Assembly (NCBI RefSeq): GCF_000208865.1
Contig: NC_018390.1
Coordinates: 1,164,790 to 1,228,789, forward strand
Origin: Neospora caninum Liverpool
Lineage: Eukaryota > Apicomplexa > Conoidasida > Eucoccidiorida > Sarcocystidae
Length of the DNA stretch: 64,000 nt
Direction: 5' to 3'
The notes beneath the pieces are model-generated. The model had not been told where the DNA came from. It did no database searches and worked only from the letters and a program-made list of their open reading frames with translations. Position 1 is the stretch's first letter. Each line of letters starts with the position of its first letter. The translations under genes were made by a program, and so were the position numbers. Below, piece by piece: positions 46,175 to 58,036 of the stretch.

Positions 46175-49100
46175 ATGACGCAAAATTCCGCAGATCCCGC
46201 TCTTCCCGTGTCGGAAGGCGGCGAGTGCGCGGAGGTGGCCCCCACGCCCGCAGATGCGACGCCGAAGCTTCCTGCTGCAGACTGTCCCGCGGCGACGCAC
46301 GAAACTGCCGACACAACTTCTGAGACGAACCGACAGTCTCCGTCCTCTGAAAAGCCGGAGGCGCAGACAGCGACTCCCGCGCCGGCGACGGGAGCAAAGC
46401 AGGAGGGCGAGCAGAAAGAGAGCGGGGAATCAGAGAAGAACGGGGGAAGCGAGAAAGCCGCCGCGGGGAGCAACGCGTGTGGAGCTGCGTCGGCATCTCC
46501 GGGCAAGAAAGAAGAGAAAGGAGAAACCACGACTTCGACTGCCGTTCGCGTCCACAGATGGGCCGATGAAAGCGATGACCTCGACTCACCGTCCTTTGAC
46601 CCGTTGTCGAGCGCGGAAATGGAACCTCCAGAATTCGATTTGGGGATGCCTGCCTTCCAGCGCCCGGGACTCGGGAGTTCAGGGAACGGTATCGTCCCTC
46701 ACGCAGCGACTCAGGGCGGGTACCGCCGAGGCATGCCTGGACAAAGCCCGTACAACAGTGGCGGGTATGGAGGGTTGGTGGACTCGCGATTTGGAGGTGA
46801 GTGCGGCAGGCAGCGAGGAAACGAACAGAGGCATCGGAGCAGGAAAAAACCGGAAAACCCCGTGCGTCCCGCGGAAACTCGAGCAGCGTAGGGGCCTGGA
46901 GACACTCCAGGATAACCTGGCATCCTTGGCGTAACGTGTGGGTATATGTCGCGCACATGTTGTACATCTGGACAGGTAGAGGATGCTTAAGAGGGCAAGA
47001 AGAGCGTCTGTAGGACATAACTAGATACTGCGAATACCGCCGTAGAGGTATAGTACATAGTCCCTGTTTGGGGTCCAGCTGCGAGGGGGAGCGCGAAGGA
47101 GACAGACTCCTCGAAAGCGCGACTGCGTAGTTCCACGGGACGCACAGTCAGCACGAGGGCTAGGTCGACGCGCAAGACATGGACGGAGAGAAAGGACTGA
47201 CAGGAAACGTCGAACGCCTGGGGTGTAAAGGAGCTTCCGTCTATATCGTGTACACTCGTGATTTGTCCACTTTCCCTGTCACACCGTTTGGCGTGGCCAG
47301 ATGCCTTGGCTTCTTTGGTTTCCCATTCGCTTTTTTCGCCTGCTGGCGGTGCTCATCTTGCGACAGGTCTCGTGGGCGCACCGCATGCACACCACGGGCC
47401 CCCGGCCGGCCCCGGCGACGCCCTCATGCAGGGTAGCAGCGTGGCGAGTCCTTTCACTGAGGTGTACGTGGCTGACCTGGACGCCAACGTGACGGAGGAA
47501 GACGTTTCTGTGATTTTCGCGCCGAGCCTGTCTGTCCGAAGTGTCCGACTGGTTCGAGAACCTGCGAACAGGGGCAACAAAGGCGGCCCCAACGCGACAT
47601 GTGGCGGTAAGGACGCGGGCCGAGACGCAGCGAAGCGCGAAACTCACTGCATGCGTCTTCACGTCGGAACCTTAAAATCCACAATTATATGTCCACGTAC
47701 GTAGGCATCTCTCCAAGTTTGTTTCGTCGAGCAGATTGCGCGTGCGTGTGCCACCGGATTGCACGGTGGCGAAACCCGAAGGGAGAGGACTGCCCACACC
47801 GCAGACCTCCGCACAGACGCACTGGGGCGGTTGCGCCAAAGGAGTAACGGAGAACACTCCCAGTGTGCGTCGAGAGAAAAGAGTCCACCCGTCCCCATCG
47901 GCTGCGTGTTTTCATCTGTGTTTCCCCTGCAGCGTACGTGGCTTTCCACTCTCCGGAAGATGCCCAGCGGGCGCTGTCTTTCCATGGGAAGCTGTATCGA
48001 CCGCCGCGTGGCTCTGGCGCCTCGCAAGGGCTGCGCGGGTCTCGCCAGGCTGGCTCTTTCGGAGGCTCTTCTTCGGCTCGGGTCTTGCGCATTTTGCCGA
48101 TCTCGTCGCCGCCGCTCCTCGGCGGAGACGGCGGCGCCCCGCCGGGGTATCTGCTGTCTCGGGGGAACCGTGGCGCGGGACCGTTGGGCGGTCACTACCA
48201 TTCTTCAGGCTCGCCTCATCTGCTTCAGCGCGGCGGCCGAGGAGCCTTTGGGGGAGGCGTGTACGGCCAGGCAGTCGCAGACCTCGTCCACCAACAAGCG
48301 TCGTCTGTGCCTTCCTATCGGGGCAGCGTCTCTGGGTCGGCGCCGGGAGGGCTGGGGGGTCCGGGGCCACATGGCAGAGAGAGAGGCAAACTCTTCCCTG
48401 GCGAAGAGGCCGGGCGCGGCGAGCGGGGCCGCGAGGCCGACGGCAAGGGGGTTGGCGGGGCGGGCGTCGGCGCGGGTCGCAGAAAGAAGTCGAGGAGTCC
48501 GGATTTCTCGGAATTGAGGAAAGAGACCGGGGGATTGGGTGCAGGCGGGAGAGCCGCCGGCGGCGTGGACACAGCGAGGGGCGGAGGCGGGATGGGGCCG
48601 CGCGGGCCCGGCGCCTCAGGAGACAAGTCCGAAGAGACACCCGCTGCGCCGGAACCGCCCAGAGAGAGACCCAAACTCCTGTTGAAACCACGAACTAAAC
48701 CGCTGGATGCTACGACAGAGTAAGGGCAATAACGGCGACAAGGAATCAGCGAGCCAAGAGAGGACAGGGATCTGACAGAAGATGTGCACATCCGTTCATT
48801 GCAGATCACGGCTCTGGCGTTTTGCGCAGGAACGTTGGAGACGGGTGTTGAAAGAAAGGCGTTGCTTCGCACGTCTCAAGTCTCGGAAAAGATGCAGCCG
48901 CACTGTTTTGTCTGCGTTTGACAGCGCCGTTCCCAACTGGATCTCGTTTTGTCTTGCTGTTTTCCGCTCAGGCCGACGAACCTGAATCCAGCAATTTTCG
49001 GAGCGGCAAAGCCGATTGACGACCCCGTCGCGAAGCGCCAGCTGCCTGCGGCCTCCGGCGGCGCGGCTTCGCCCCCTGCGTCTTCCGATCCTGCGGCCAC

Positions 49101-52100
49101 TCCGTCTGCAGGCCATCGAGCGTCGACTTCGGGAGGTCCTCGCACGCCGCGCGGGGAGAACTCGAGCGGCGGGCCGAGCACCGACGTCTCCTCGCCAGGG
49201 TTCAGGAGGGGCGAGCAGGCGACGAAGGGGCGCGCGGCGCCTTCGGAGAAGCCCGCAGAGAAGGAGACGCGAGCGCAGCGCGGCTCAGGGGCGAGCACGC
49301 GGGGGACCGGCTCCACAGAGGACGGGAGACAGAAAGGGAGAGTCGGTGGCGGGGCCCAGAAAGGGGCAGCGGCCGGCGAGGAGGCTGCGGGAGCGCATGC
49401 GTCCCACCATCCTGGGCGAGAGCGAGGAGAGAAGGAGCGCGACGAGAGAGGCGGCGCGCGGAACCAGCAAGGCCTGTATTCGGGGCCTTGGCGACGCGCG
49501 TCAGTCGAGAAGGAGAAGGACACCGGCGACGAGGGCGGCGCGGGCCCCCAGGCCCCGCACGGCGAGGACGAACAACGGAGAACTTCCGGCGTCGCCAAGA
49601 GCGAAGCTCCAGCAGAGACAGAACGGAAGCCGACGGCGCGGACGGGCGACCCGTTCGGGGGAGCGAGACCCAGGGACGAATTCGAGTGGCAGCGAAAGAA
49701 GGTAAGAGAGAGGGCGAGAGGGCGAGAGGAGAGGAACCGCGAACGAGCGGTGGGAAGCGGCGAAAAAGAGGATCTCGACTGACGTGCGAATCTATCGAGG
49801 TATGGAAACAGAGTGTTCCATGGCCGTGGAATACGGATAACCAGAAGCGAAGACAGAGACACGAAGTGCTTCTGGCCTATGATGATAAAGGAAACTGAGG
49901 TTGCAGCTGGCCTTGCTGGGTCTTTTCCGCACCTTTTCGCTTTGTTCTTTCCGATCTCGTCTGCCCCCCGACTTTCTCGTGCTTTTTGTTGTGCTTTGTT
50001 TTGCTCCGTTTCTCTTCGCCTTTCTGATCTGTCTCCGATTCTCTCTCACTCCTCGTGCTGTTCCTTCTCAGGAGGCAGCGGCATCACCTGTGGTGCTTCC
50101 CGACGACGCTGGCGTGCGAGTCTCTCCCCTCCAGCATCCTCCACTGTCGCCGTATCTGCCCCACCACGGATCCCATCCAGGCCGCCAAGCAGGCTTTCTG
50201 CCGCCGTCCTACGCGTCCGCGTACACTGCACAGTCCGAGTTGGGCTCTCACCCTGGAGCCTTGGGCGTCCGCGCCCCTGACGAGAGCGCGCGAACGCCGC
50301 CTTCGTCTGCGACGCCAGATGCGGGCAACAGCAGTCGGGGCATTTTGGGTCCGTCTCCCTCGGCTCGGGGCGGGAGCGGGGCGTCTCCGTCTGGGGCACA
50401 GTCGAAGGGCGCGAATCCCCCGATGCGAGGAGGGTCTGGGGCCCTGGCCCCGGCTCCGGTGGGCCCTCTAGGCCCCGGCGGGCCTCCGGGCTCGCCGGCC
50501 CTGAAGAGTGTCGCCCAGACGCCGCCCTGCAGCGGTGTCTCCTCGTCGCTTCAGCGGTCGCCGAACGCGTCCCCGTCGATCGGCCCGGGCATTTGGGGGC
50601 GAAGTCTCCAAGGTCCCCTGCAGAAAACGGACGGGGCGCCCGCGCGCGGAGCTCCGGGAGGAAGAGCCTCCGCGTCCGCCGGGGCGCAGGAGCCTCTCTG
50701 GCGGAGCAGCGTGGCGTCGACCGGCGGGCCCCGACCGCGCTCTGGGGCGAGCGCCCACGTGACGCCGACCCTGTTTCCCGGTCACGGAGCCGGCCGGGGC
50801 GTGTTCCGGCCTCCCGGGAACAGCCAGGGAGGCGAGGGCCTGCTCTCTATGGGGTCGGGAGACGGCGTCTTGGCGGCCCCCGCGACCCGCGGGGACAGCG
50901 AAGAACGGTTGGGAGCTCAGGGGGCTGCATGCCCGTCAGCGGGCGGCTACCACGCCGAAAACAACGCCCACTGGGCCCGGAAGCCTCAGAACCCCATTCA
51001 AGTGCGAGGCGTTCAGACGGTCGTGCTTTCTGGAGGCGAGCAGCCGAGCGCCGCCGTGTCGCTGATCGGCGAGGGGGGGACCCAGGACCGTGGAGCCCTG
51101 GAGACAGGGCGGCGCGAGCGGGCCGAGCCCGCTTCCCAGGACCGACCTGTCTGCGGCATGCGCAGCCTGGCGGAGCAGCTGCTCCCCGCGCCGGCGACTA
51201 GCACTGAGGGCAAGGCCCGCCCCGCAGACGAAAAGGCCGAGGAGGAAACGAAGAAAAAGGAAGCAAAGGTGCTAGACATCCTCAGCAAACCCGAACAGAA
51301 ACAGGGACAGGTAAGCGAGGCTACATGACACTCGAATTTGATCGTGTCCGCCGCAGCGTGCGCGTGCTCCCATCAATACATTTCTACATTGATGGTTTCT
51401 CGGCTTTTGATAGGATCTCGAGAGAAACGCGTAAGAGCACATCTTTGCCTGAAGAACAAGAGGAGTTGACAAGAGCTGAGAGGCTGTGGCATCAGCGACG
51501 ACGGCACGTAATGCTTCAGCTTGGGTGTACGCTGGCGCCTCGGCTGCCTGTCTCCGGCCTCTTGCTTGCCGTTCCTCTTCTCTAAGATAATCCCTTTCCT
51601 GTTACCCGCATGTGCACGACGGAAACACAACGGTACCCAAGTTTGTGAGGTGTGAGCTTTTTTTCCCTCACTGCCCCGTATCCCTGTCTACTTCTGTTTT
51701 TCCCTTGCTTTCGTTTCCTTTCCTTTCTCCCCCCCTATCCCCCCCGTTCCCGCCTCCCGTCCCTGTGGAGCGTTTCTTTTCTCTGTCATGCACGGTCGCG
51801 CCTGGTGTCACTTTCCTGTCTCGACTCAGACGGTATGGGAAGCCCGGAACGAGGTCTTGGGTTTGGACAAGCGGGAAGTCGGACCGACGCGGAGCGCCGG
51901 TTCAGCGGGCGAGAGAGTGGAGCAGGGCGGAGACGCCCCACACGACGAGACGAGGCGAGCCTCAAACGCCCTGCAGGGGGAGGGAGCCGCCGCGTCTACC
52001 GCTGCCGAGCGCGAAGGAGAAGGACAAGAGGGCGAGGGCCTGCGCGCGTCTTCGCCTCGTCCCGCCCAAGCCTCGTCGCCTGGTCGGGCAGAGCAGAGGG

Positions 52101-55100
52101 GCGAGGGCGAGACTTCCGCGTCTTCCGGCGACGTGCATGCGGAGAAAGAAGGACGAGACGAGCGAAGCAAAGGCAGACGGGGCCTGCCGCACGGGCGCGG
52201 CGAGCCCAGAGGGCCCGCCTACGCCTACGACGGCAGGGGCCGCCCTTCGACCGGTTCCCACGGGGCGCGGGGGTCTGAGGCAGCGCCCGGAGACGGCAAG
52301 CGAGAGGACGACGGCAGACGAAACATCGCAGGAAACCGAGAGCGAGATGGACGAGGGGCGGGAGACTCCAGAGGCGGGAGAGGAGGCAGAACGCGCGGAG
52401 GCGGCGAGGGGAGAATGCGCTGGAGGAGATACACGGGCGAAGGCGGAGACGCCACGCCCTCAGAGCGAATGGTGAGCGGAAGAGAAGTGCATGCGTTTGG
52501 AGATGCCGATTCAAGTGCAGGGCGGGGGAGACGCAAGAAAGCGGAGGGGTTCTAAAAACCCAGAACGGAAGAGAAAGAAGGGTGAGAAGATAGAGAGGAC
52601 CAGGCTGTGCGTGTATGGAGAGGAGGACCGGTCCCGCGTGTGCGGGAGACACGCACGTGGGTGCCAAGAGGTAAACATGAGAAGAGTCGATTTTTCAGTC
52701 AGTAAAGTGCAGCTCTGTAGATTGTTGGAGGTGCGGCCTCGCGTGCTGGTGTTGAATCGGGCGTTTCGTAATTCTTCCCGCAGTCGGCTCTTCTCGTTGT
52801 TCTCGTCTCTGCAGGGCGACGACCAAGCGCATAGCGCCACGGGGGATCAACGCTCGCATGCAGGTGAGTCAGTCTGCTTGTGCTTACATGCTTGTCTTTT
52901 GGTTGTCCGGCCTCTTCTTTCAAGCGTTGTTGCTCCCTTTGTCTCACGTTTCTTGATGCCTAGTTGCCTCATGGCTACTGAGAGCTGATCGCGAGAGACG
53001 CCTTTTTGTCTTCGAGGCGTCGGTCATTTTCGTGTCCCTCTGGCTCCGAAATACCGCCTGTCGTAACCTTCCTCGCGCGTCGGATTTGGCGACTGGTGTG
53101 CGAGTGTGTCGGTGCCTCTTGTTTCCTTCGTCGGTGGCTTCTCTCGTTCTCCCTTTTCCCGCTCGTTTTTGTTTTTGTCCGCGTTTGCCTTCACGCTTCT
53201 CCTCTCCCCAGTTTCGCTGCGGTCCGACACAACGACAGCTTTTCTCAAAACCTCCCGTGTACCTGGCCATTTCCTTTAACATATATATATATATATATGC
53301 ATTTGATTTTACCTTCCAATTCCTTTTTTTACATATATACCTCTGCACTTGACTGTTTGCTCCAGCGTCTACCGGACTCTTCGTGGTGCCTGTACAGATA
53401 TGCATTTGCGCTATATCCAGAACAGTGGCGGCCGGTTCTTTGCTTGCGGGCGCATTGGTCACCGACGCAGCACTAGGTCTCGTTCTCTCGTTTGCCGCAT
53501 TTTTGCTTCCGGTCCTGCAGACGCGCCCGAGGCTGCGCAGAAGGACGGCGAGGAGACGCCGCAAGAGAGCTCCTGCATGGATGGCGAGGCTGGGCCCGCG
53601 GGAGAGAAGGGGCGACGAGGCGAGAGCCAGGCGTCCTCTGTCCACGACTATTCTCGCGAAGGCGAGAAGGCCTTCAGGCGGCGCGGCGGAGAGCGAGGCC
53701 GAGGCGGCTGGCGTGGCGGCGAAGGCAGACCCGAGGGAGCAGGTCGAGGCCGAGGAACCCGAGGGAAAATGCGAGGTGAGGAAGCGGAGATGACGGAAGC
53801 GTTTGGGGGATCGACAAGGGACGTGGACGGACCGGCCGACTCAGAGACTAACATCTGGAAGGAGACTACCAAAGTGAATATCATGATATTCGTACAGCTT
53901 GTATACAAATGGTGGATTTCAAATAAAAAAAAAACGAGTTGAGGTCGAGACTGAAACAAAACGGCGTAGCTTTCGAGATGGTGGCCCGCGATCGGGTGTA
54001 CGTACACGCGAGGGGAGAGGCAGCGAGAGCGATACCCTTCGGCGGACGGCGAGGGGACACAGCGGGTGATGTGCTGGCTGGGAGGACGAAGGGTTTTCTT
54101 TTTCTTTTCTTGCGGGGTGCACCTCGAAGCAAAACCCCAATTTCGAGTTTTCTGGTCAACCGTTTCCTCGAGTTTCCGCTATGCTTCCTAAGGTACGGCG
54201 AGAGGCAACAGAACAGCCGAGAGAAGCAGTGAGAGCGGCAACAGAGACATGGAACGCGTCTCCTGTCGCGTATGTTCGTCGATCGGTGGATTAGAAGGCG
54301 CTTCGTGTGTGTTTTTTTCCCTTTTCAGAAGGCGTCGGAATGTCGAACGGCCACCAGCGTAAGGAAAAAACACGCGATAAAGGGACGTGTGCGCGTCGAT
54401 TCTGGCTGGGAGGCGCGTTTTGAGGCACCGGACTGAAGCTCGCCTGCTACCGGAAGGGACACTGACCTACGACTTCCTTGCCTGACGCCTCAAGAGGACT
54501 TTTCTCTGCTTCCTCATTGCTGCTCTCATTCGGATGGCTGCGGGCTTTCGAGTTTCAGGCGCGACTATCTCGATTTGGACTGCCTTTTTCTGTGGTGTAT
54601 GTACAGCGGGAGGACGCCACGGCGCGCCTGGCCATCGCCGCGAGCATCCCGGTGGAGGCGCTGGCCCTGATGAGGAGAGAGGCCACGACTCTCAGGTTGC
54701 GAGTCCTCGAGTGTAAGCCGAAAGGGAGAGGGGTTTCAGGGCGGGGGGAGAGTTTGTGCGATGACGCAGAGAAGAGAAAGGCAAGAAGAGAGGCGAAAAG
54801 AAAATGCAAAAAACCCTTCGAGCCGCTCCTCGGAGACGGTGTGGGTGGTGAATGGTGACACGGACTGAGCTCTAACGGGAGACATAGTGACTTACATGAA
54901 GAGGATAAACTACAGTGTGCTTATTCGTGGACATCTACAACCCTTTACATCTATGTATTGTGTGCGCTTGCATATGTATGCACATTTACACATATATATA
55001 CGGTTTTATATATATATATATATATATGTGAATGGACCTTCTTGTTTTCTGCAGGCCGGCCCGTGCGATGTTGCCACAAGCGCCAGCTGCGTCGACGCGT

Positions 55101-55166
55101 GTGAAGACGAACAATCGTTTTTCAGCTTTTGCGGCAGATTCGGACGAGGGCGAGTCATCAGATTAG
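46175..55166 (+). CDS. eIF4B-like translation initiation factor, 11 exons, 1603 residues
   Basis: Exons: 46175-46796, 47367-47606, 47933-48719, 48972-49701, 50072-51310, 51830-52471, 52815-52863, 53521-53775, 54329-54358, 54607-54712, 55055-55166. All phases close. eIF4B stimulates the eIF4A helicase and binds RNA on the way to ribosome recruitment in the cytoplasm. The acidic N-terminus contains RWADESDDLD, like the WADE motif of the family. An RRM (about 236-310) has VYVADLDANVTEEDV and, after an intron inside the domain, YVAFHSPEDAQRALSF. At 555-566 is NPAIFGAAKPID, the conserved FGxAKP motif of animal and plant eIF4B. A second copy, DPFGGARPRDEFEWQ, lies near 776-790. Long Gly/Pro/Ser-rich stretches follow, then an RGG-rich block (FRRRGGERGRGGWRGGEGR) and a tail NRFSAFAADSDEGESSD. 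Animal eIF4B is about 600 residues, so this is inflated. Introns contain TA microsatellites. Exon 9 is only 30 bases; if it ran on unspliced, the protein would end at a TGA at 54421 in a poor sequence. Confidence 0.8.
53281..53298. repeat. (AT)n microsatellite
   Basis: Nine AT units inside intron 7 of the eIF4B-like gene. Confidence 0.95.
55007..55027. repeat. (TA)n microsatellite
   Basis: About ten TA units in the last intron of the eIF4B-like gene, 27 bases before the final exon, so its length could affect the branch-point/acceptor region. Confidence 0.95.
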
Positions 55167-57194
55167 ACTTTCCCGGTGTGCCTCTCCGCGGGCTTTGGTT
55201 CACACAACATCGTTAACGCCCGTGAGGGAGGGTCTTGTTTCTCTGTTTTTTTCTTTCCTGTGCGCGAAATGCATGTCTGCTCGTGGTTAAATCTGTGCAC
55301 AGAAGGCGCTGCGTGTGAACCGCGTTTGGTAGACAAAGCGTTCCTCTTCACGCTTCCGTCGACCACAGCGTCAGGGCAGGAGCACCACCCGCCTCGTTTT
55401 CGTCTCTAAAGCCGCCGCGTCGTCTGGGATCTTTGTTTGCTTTTCCATTGGACTGTGGAGGTCTTCATCTCTGTGCGGCGCGTTGGGAGGGGGGGAGACC
55501 AGCGCGAGGCACCTTTTGGACAGCCCGCGCGTCCTGTGTTTGTTTTGACGTGTGTTTTGTGTCCGTGGATCAGCCGTGCATTTTTCCGTGCCGTAGATCC
55601 AAACAAGGCAAGGCACTCGTGTGTGCTGCATCTCGACAACGCACTTCCCGGTCGAGAGAAGCGCCGCTCCCTCACATCGGCAGATTCGCGGACCTGCGGG
55701 GGTACGCGCCGTTCTCCCCGTCCGACGCCGGCGTTTACGTCGCTCAGGAACACAGCCGCCAGAGACGCAAGACACTGATCACACTCTTTCCCGCCTTTGG
55801 CGTTTCTCTCGGCTCCGGCGAGCTCAAGTGCATGTGCCTCTCGCGGACACGGGGGCAACCGTGGACGGATTCCACAGGCCGTCAGCCTTCCACTCTCTCT
55901 CTCTGTCTCTTTCGCGATCGCAGGCTCCTCCCGGGTTTCCCGAAGGCATCGAAGAATTGAAACTTTCTAGTCTTCACGTGGAAACCATGGGTTTTGCTCT
56001 TGCCGACCGCAAGGCGAACACTCGTCCTCTCTCGGGCATCACTCACTTTCCAGGAATCGCCAGAACCCGTCCCGGCTAAGCGCGTTGCGTTAGGAACGTT
56101 TCCGCAAAAATGTCTACAAAGTGAAGGCAGCTCTCCTTCTGTGTGTGTTCTACGTGCGAGTATCGGTGTGTTGCTCATTGCGCCTTTCCGCACGTCTCTG
56201 CGCTGCAAAGGCGCGACGACCCAAGGCTACCGAGCGCGAGTGGATTAGCGCGAGGCGGTGAGAGCTTTGTGTGCGTGTTAAATCGCTTCTGGTTCTGCCG
56301 ATGTCCAACGCCAGCAAGAGGGGCGAGGCACTCTCAGCATGTGCCCTCAAACACACACGTCGCTAAACTGCACAAATCACGCGCGAATAGTGAAGAGCTA
56401 CACCGCGGTTGAGAACATCTTCCCTGCACACTTGCATAGAGCGCTCCACTGCGCACCACTCTGCTTTCCCTTGACAGTACGGTAGTGCAGTTTCCCGTTT
56501 TTGTCAGCGTTTTGGACTTTTTTTCGCGCCAACATTGTTTCGCGGCGCCTCTCGGCAAGTGCGTTCTCAATCCCGCCGGAAGCACGCCGTGACAGCTTTG
56601 GAGATTTCCTCCGACGTTCTAACAGGAACGGTAATTCTATTCTACCTCTGTCCCAGTCGAAAAATCAAGACGCTTCGGGATAGCTGGAAGAGAGCACACA
56701 CTATTTTGGGGTGGATCGTGTCCGCGTCGCTGCTCGGAATGACACCAACGTGCAAGGTCGTCGCGGCGGAAGGAAATGCGCCAGCGTGTTCCTTTCTGCT
56801 CGCTGCAGTCGTCCCTTCTCAAACCCAGGAGGATCCCAGGACACCCTCGTGTCGATCTCTCGGGATCCAGTCTTGGCCGAAACACAGAGCCTCTTGCGTG
56901 TCGTGTAGGACTCCGAAGATCGGGAAGGCCTCCCGTTTCCCCCCTTGCCTCTGTTTGCAAGTTTGATTGAATCGACTGCACTCTCCTATCGACTTCTCTC
57001 GAGACAGCGCCCGTTTTCCACTTCCTTCCTCGCGTCATCCCTCGTCGTCGTTCCTGTCGCCTGCGTGTCTTCTGCTCTCGACTCCGGAGGGAGAAACAAA
57101 ACATGGACGCGCTCGGCGATGCCTCATCACCATCTCACCAACGAAACCGTCTCGGGATTCCGAGCCCTCTTCTGGAAGCTGGACGAGGACGAGA

Positions 57195-57248
57195 GCCTCG
57201 CAGAGCACGTGTGCCTCGCAGAGCACGTGTGCCTCGCAGAGCACGTGT
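57195..57248. repeat. three 18-bp tandem repeats
   Basis: Unit gcctcgcagagcacgtgt, three perfect copies. In one frame it reads AEHVCL three times, in another RRARVP. It lies in the leader of the Ada1-like gene, inside two overlapping upstream frames. Confidence 0.95.
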
Positions 57249-57986
57249 GCCTTGTTCGCGGCGCGTGTGGCTTAGCCGCGCCTGTTGGAAGAAGGAAACG
57301 CCGCTTTCCCTCTTCAGGCGCCAAGAGGAAACGCGGAGACGAGAGAACTCAAAAACAAAAGAAATATTCTGGGCCAACGCGCGGGCTGAGAGGCGTTCCA
57401 GCCGTTTTCTCTCTGTTTCCTTCTCCTCGGCATGCATTCGGGCGGCTACCCTGAGCTCGCATGCGCGAGAAACGCGTGTTGCTTTCGGGGCTTTCTTTCT
57501 CCGTGTGCTCAGCGTCAGCTGCGTCTCCACAACTTGGGCATTTTCGCCCGTTTCGCCACATTGGCGACCCTTTCTTCTTTCATTCAGAATGCGCCCTCCG
57601 CCCGCGATTCCGAGCCGAGAGAAACCCCAACCAAGGCGTCGCTGGCTTTCCGGTCGCCTTCCATCCTTCTTCTTCTTCTCCTCTGCAAGCGTGGTCGTTC
57701 CCTTCTAACTTTGAAGAGATGTCCTGCTCAGCCCTTTGAGTGTCCCTGTCGTCCACTCCCGCGCCTCTCTGTCGCGTTCCTCTCCCGCAGTGTTCCCTCG
57801 CGTTGTTCCCTCGCGTTCTTCTCTCGTGCAGTCTTCTCCAGCGTTCGTCTATCTCAGTCTTCTGTCGCGTTTTCTCTTCCTGTTGCGACTGGAGCCCGTT
57901 TCAGGAGGCGGAAGGCCGCAGGCAGAAATTGGCCGCGTTCGCGGCGCTCCACTCGCCTCTCAGACCTTCCAAAAACCTGCCTTCCA

Positions 57987-58034
57987 AGACACACACCAGC
58001 TTCTTCAGAAAGACACACACCAGCTTCTTCGGAA
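57987..58034. repeat. two 24-bp tandem repeats next to the Ada1-like start
   Basis: Unit agacacacaccagcttcttc plus four bases, two copies with one difference (cagaa/cggaa). The second copy ends two bases before the ATG at 58037, so the duplication directly sets the start context. Confidence 0.95.
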
Positions 58035-58036
58035 AG

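Larger units (their letters stand above)
55167..58036. other. eIF4B-like 3' UTR and long Ada1-like leader
   Basis: No gene with a recognisable domain. Several plus-strand frames are open for 110-200 codons (55433-55960, 57103-57708). Two ATGs (57103 and 57119) open overlapping frames of 201 and 111 codons upstream of the Ada1-like start. I saw no consensus donor (gtaag/gtgag) between 57100 and 57912, so I treat this as an unspliced leader with upstream frames, not as coding exons. A small unrecognised gene around 55600-57000 cannot be excluded. Confidence 0.45.

Noticed and set aside
47912..48691. 259-codon minus-strand frame
   Set aside because: Antisense to exon 3 of the eIF4B-like gene; Arg/Pro-rich shadow.
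54478..54858. Frame reading REDATARLAIAASIPVEALA, at first taken for a separate gene
   Set aside because: The neighbouring frame (GGRHGAPGHRREHPGGG) joins in phase to both flanking eIF4B-like exons and continues the RGG composition.
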